NCBI GenBank assembly: GCA_011390805.1
Contig: JAABRT010000003.1
Location: 56,047-120,046 of the forward strand
DNA from: Gemmatimonas sp.
GTDB lineage: Bacteria; Gemmatimonadota; Gemmatimonadetes; Gemmatimonadales; Gemmatimonadaceae
Length of the DNA stretch: 64,000 nucleotides
Direction of reading: 5' to 3'
Shown in pieces: positions 62,688 to 64,000 of the stretch. Every line of letters begins with the position of its first letter. The stretch's first letter is position 1. The translations under genes were made by a program, and so were the position numbers. The notes below the pieces were generated by a model that had not been told where the DNA came from, did no database searches, and saw only the letters and a program-made list of their open reading frames with translations.

Positions 62688-64000
62688 TCGCACAGGAGCG
62701 TCGTTTCTCGCCGTCGGCCGATGCCGCCGTGTGTGCGGTCGCGGTCTGCGATCCCAACGGCACTATCCAGTTTGCCAATCAGCAGATGGGACGCTGGCTG
62801 AACTGTGATCCATCGTCATTGCAGAGCGTGACGTTCACACGCATTCTGGCACCGGCCAGTGCCATGCTGTTTGAAATGCAGCTGAAACCGCGCCTGGCGC
62901 TGGGACAGCGCATTGAGGGCGCGTTTCTCACGTTGCAGGATGCAAATGGCGCGCTCATCCCCACGGTCATCAACGCCGCGCAGCAACCCGACGGCGTGCT
63001 CGACATCGCGCTCGTCAGCGTGCGGGAGCGCGAGGCCTACGAGAAGTCATTGCGACGCGCCCACGCCGAAACAGAGGCGGCGCGCGCCGCGCTGGCCGAT
63101 GCGGCACACGCACTGCGCGAAAGCGAAGCGCTGGTGCGGCTGCAGTTCTCGGCCCTGCCCTTTCCCACTTTTGTCTGGCGACGCAACAGTCGCGGAGAGT
63201 TCAGGCTCGAAGACTGCAACGCTTCGGCGCAGGAGTGGGCGGGACTCGTGTCGGAACACGTTCCGCTGCTGGCCACGGAGGCGTTGGGCGACAGTACGGA
63301 CGCCATTGATGTGATGCATAAAGCGTTGCGCGAAGGTCGACCGTTTGAGATTGAGATTGCACCGGCGCCACGCACAATCGGAGGTGCCCGCACGCTGCTG
63401 CTTACCATGGGCCCGTTGTCCCCGGACCGTGTCATCATGCACGCTCGCGATGTCACGAGTGAACGTGAAATCGAGACGCAGCAACGTCATGGCATGAAGA
63501 TGCAGGCGCTCGGCCAGATGGTGGCCGGCATTGCCCATGAGTTCAACAACGTACTGGCCGTGATTCAGGGCAATCTCGAACTCATGAGCAGCGATGTGCA
63601 GGAGGCCCTGCCCGAACGCACCGATATTGCCGGTGATTTGCACACAGTACAGGACGCGACCCGACGCGCTGTCGAGCTGGTAGGACAGTTGCTCGTGTTC
63701 AGCGGAAGACGGACAAGTGATCGCAAGCACGTGCCGGTGAATCAGGCTGTACTCGACGCAACGCGGCTGCTGCGCCCCGTACTGGGGCGCTCAATTGTCA
63801 TCAATACCTCACTTCACGCCACCGCCGATGTGGTGCACGCCGACGGTGATCAGCTCACGCAGGTGATCACCAATCTGGTGATCAACGCGCGCGATGCGCT
63901 GACCGATCGTGCCTCGGGCGAAATCAGCGTTGCCACCAGCAACATCGTGCTCTCACAGAACGCCGCTGAAGCAGACGGAGCCAAAGCCGGCCAGTACATC
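62684..64000 (+). CDS. PAS histidine kinase (3' end outside the window)
   Basis: The visible 439 residues start MIAQERRFSPSADAAVCAVA. The first PAS domain (about 1-115) contains VAVCDPNGTIQFANQQMGRW. A coiled coil (about 115-155) with AETEAARAALADAA leads to a second PAS-like domain. The kinase core has QMVAGIAHEFNNVLAVIQGN with His285 and NLVINARDALTDRA (N box). The ATP-binding G boxes would lie beyond the edge. It is translationally coupled to the RsbQ-like hydrolase, so its PAS domain likely takes its signal from that enzyme. A receiver domain may follow, as in the nearby hybrid kinase. Confidence 0.9.
   Translation, partial: MIAQERRFSPSADAAVCAVAVCDPNGTIQFANQQMGRWLNCDPSSLQSVTFTRILAPASAMLFEMQLKPRLALGQRIEGAFLTLQDANGALIPTVINAAQQPDGVLDIALVSVREREAYEKSLRRAHAETEAARAALADAAHALRESEALVRLQFSALPFPTFVWRRNSRGEFRLEDCNASAQEWAGLVSEHVPLLATEALGDSTDAIDVMHKALREGRPFEIEIAPAPRTIGGARTLLLTMGPLSPDRVIMHARDVTSEREIETQQRHGMKMQALGQMVAGIAHEFNNVLAVIQGNLELMSSDVQEALPERTDIAGDLHTVQDATRRAVELVGQLLVFSGRRTSDRKHVPVNQAVLDATRLLRPVLGRSIVINTSLHATADVVHADGDQLTQVITNLVINARDALTDRASGEISVATSNIVLSQNAAEADGAKAGQYI

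Noticed and set aside
1..64000. tRNA or rRNA genes
   Set aside because: GGTTCGA-like matches (for example near 51354 and 62253) lie inside coding genes and lack an acceptor stem or CCA context. No rRNA-like sequence was noticed.

Overview
This 64 kb window is a GC-rich bacterial chromosome segment with about 52 genes. The gene set suggests the phylum Gemmatimonadota (Gemmatimonas-like). It has a SusC/SusD outer-membrane pair, several large secreted beta-propeller (BNR/VPS10-like) proteins, a DUF5117-type zinc metalloprotease, polyphosphate kinase, a Ser/Thr kinase with TPR repeats, and many PAS histidine kinases. The phylum call is inference from gene content; no rRNA or tRNA gene is visible to confirm it.

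Layout. 1-5.5 kb: the start of a fadI-fadJ beta-oxidation operon (minus strand, fadJ cut by the window edge), an 11-bp tandem repeat array, and a large secreted VPS10-like propeller protein. 5.6-8.3 kb: a lipoprotein gene, then a run of small same-strand genes (an alkyltransferase-like protein, a DUF2283 pair, a DUF4160/DUF2442 pair) separated by imperfect palindromes that look like integron attC sites. No integrase is visible, so this looks like a cassette cluster without an integrase (CALIN). 8.5-27.6 kb: housekeeping and secreted functions, namely glpD, greA, a DUF305/LVIVD pair, DUF4332, ppk1, a lipoprotein zinc protease with repeats, a VOC dioxygenase, a DUF5117 metalloprotease, a LOG-family protein, an alkaline-phosphatase-superfamily hydrolase and a MazG-like protein. 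28-34 kb: susD/susC with a clear terminator, then a small conserved protein and queG (epoxyqueuosine reductase).

33.7-40.6 kb is accessory DNA. The 3' part of queG is present three times: intact at 33.0-34.0 kb, as a diverged fragment at 38.5 kb, and as a short remnant at 40.5 kb. Both partial copies begin at the same codon. Between the first two copies lie a DksA/TraR-like protein, a SulP transporter, a universal stress protein and an FkbM methyltransferase. Between the second and third lies an HTH/nucleotidyltransferase pair resembling an AbiE-type toxin-antitoxin module, with the nucleotidyltransferase frameshifted. This looks like stepwise insertion at a queG-internal site.

40.6-64 kb: a BlaI repressor with an M56 peptidase fused to a beta-propeller and a palindromic operator candidate; an SDR dehydrogenase and P-type cation ATPase; a split PAS/chemoreceptor pair; a Ser/Thr kinase; a MoaD-BNR operon divergent from a MoeB-rhodanese gene (a sulfur-carrier set); a dicarboxylate symporter; an NhaC antiporter; a hybrid PAS histidine kinase; a nitrilase; a Gdx/SugE-type exporter; and an RsbQ-like alpha/beta hydrolase translationally coupled to a PAS histidine kinase that runs off the end.

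Three intergenic elements (14.5, 27.7 and 55.3 kb) share one palindromic architecture of CAGAGG-type repeats. Two of them share a 36-bp core with only two differences. They form a dispersed repeat family.
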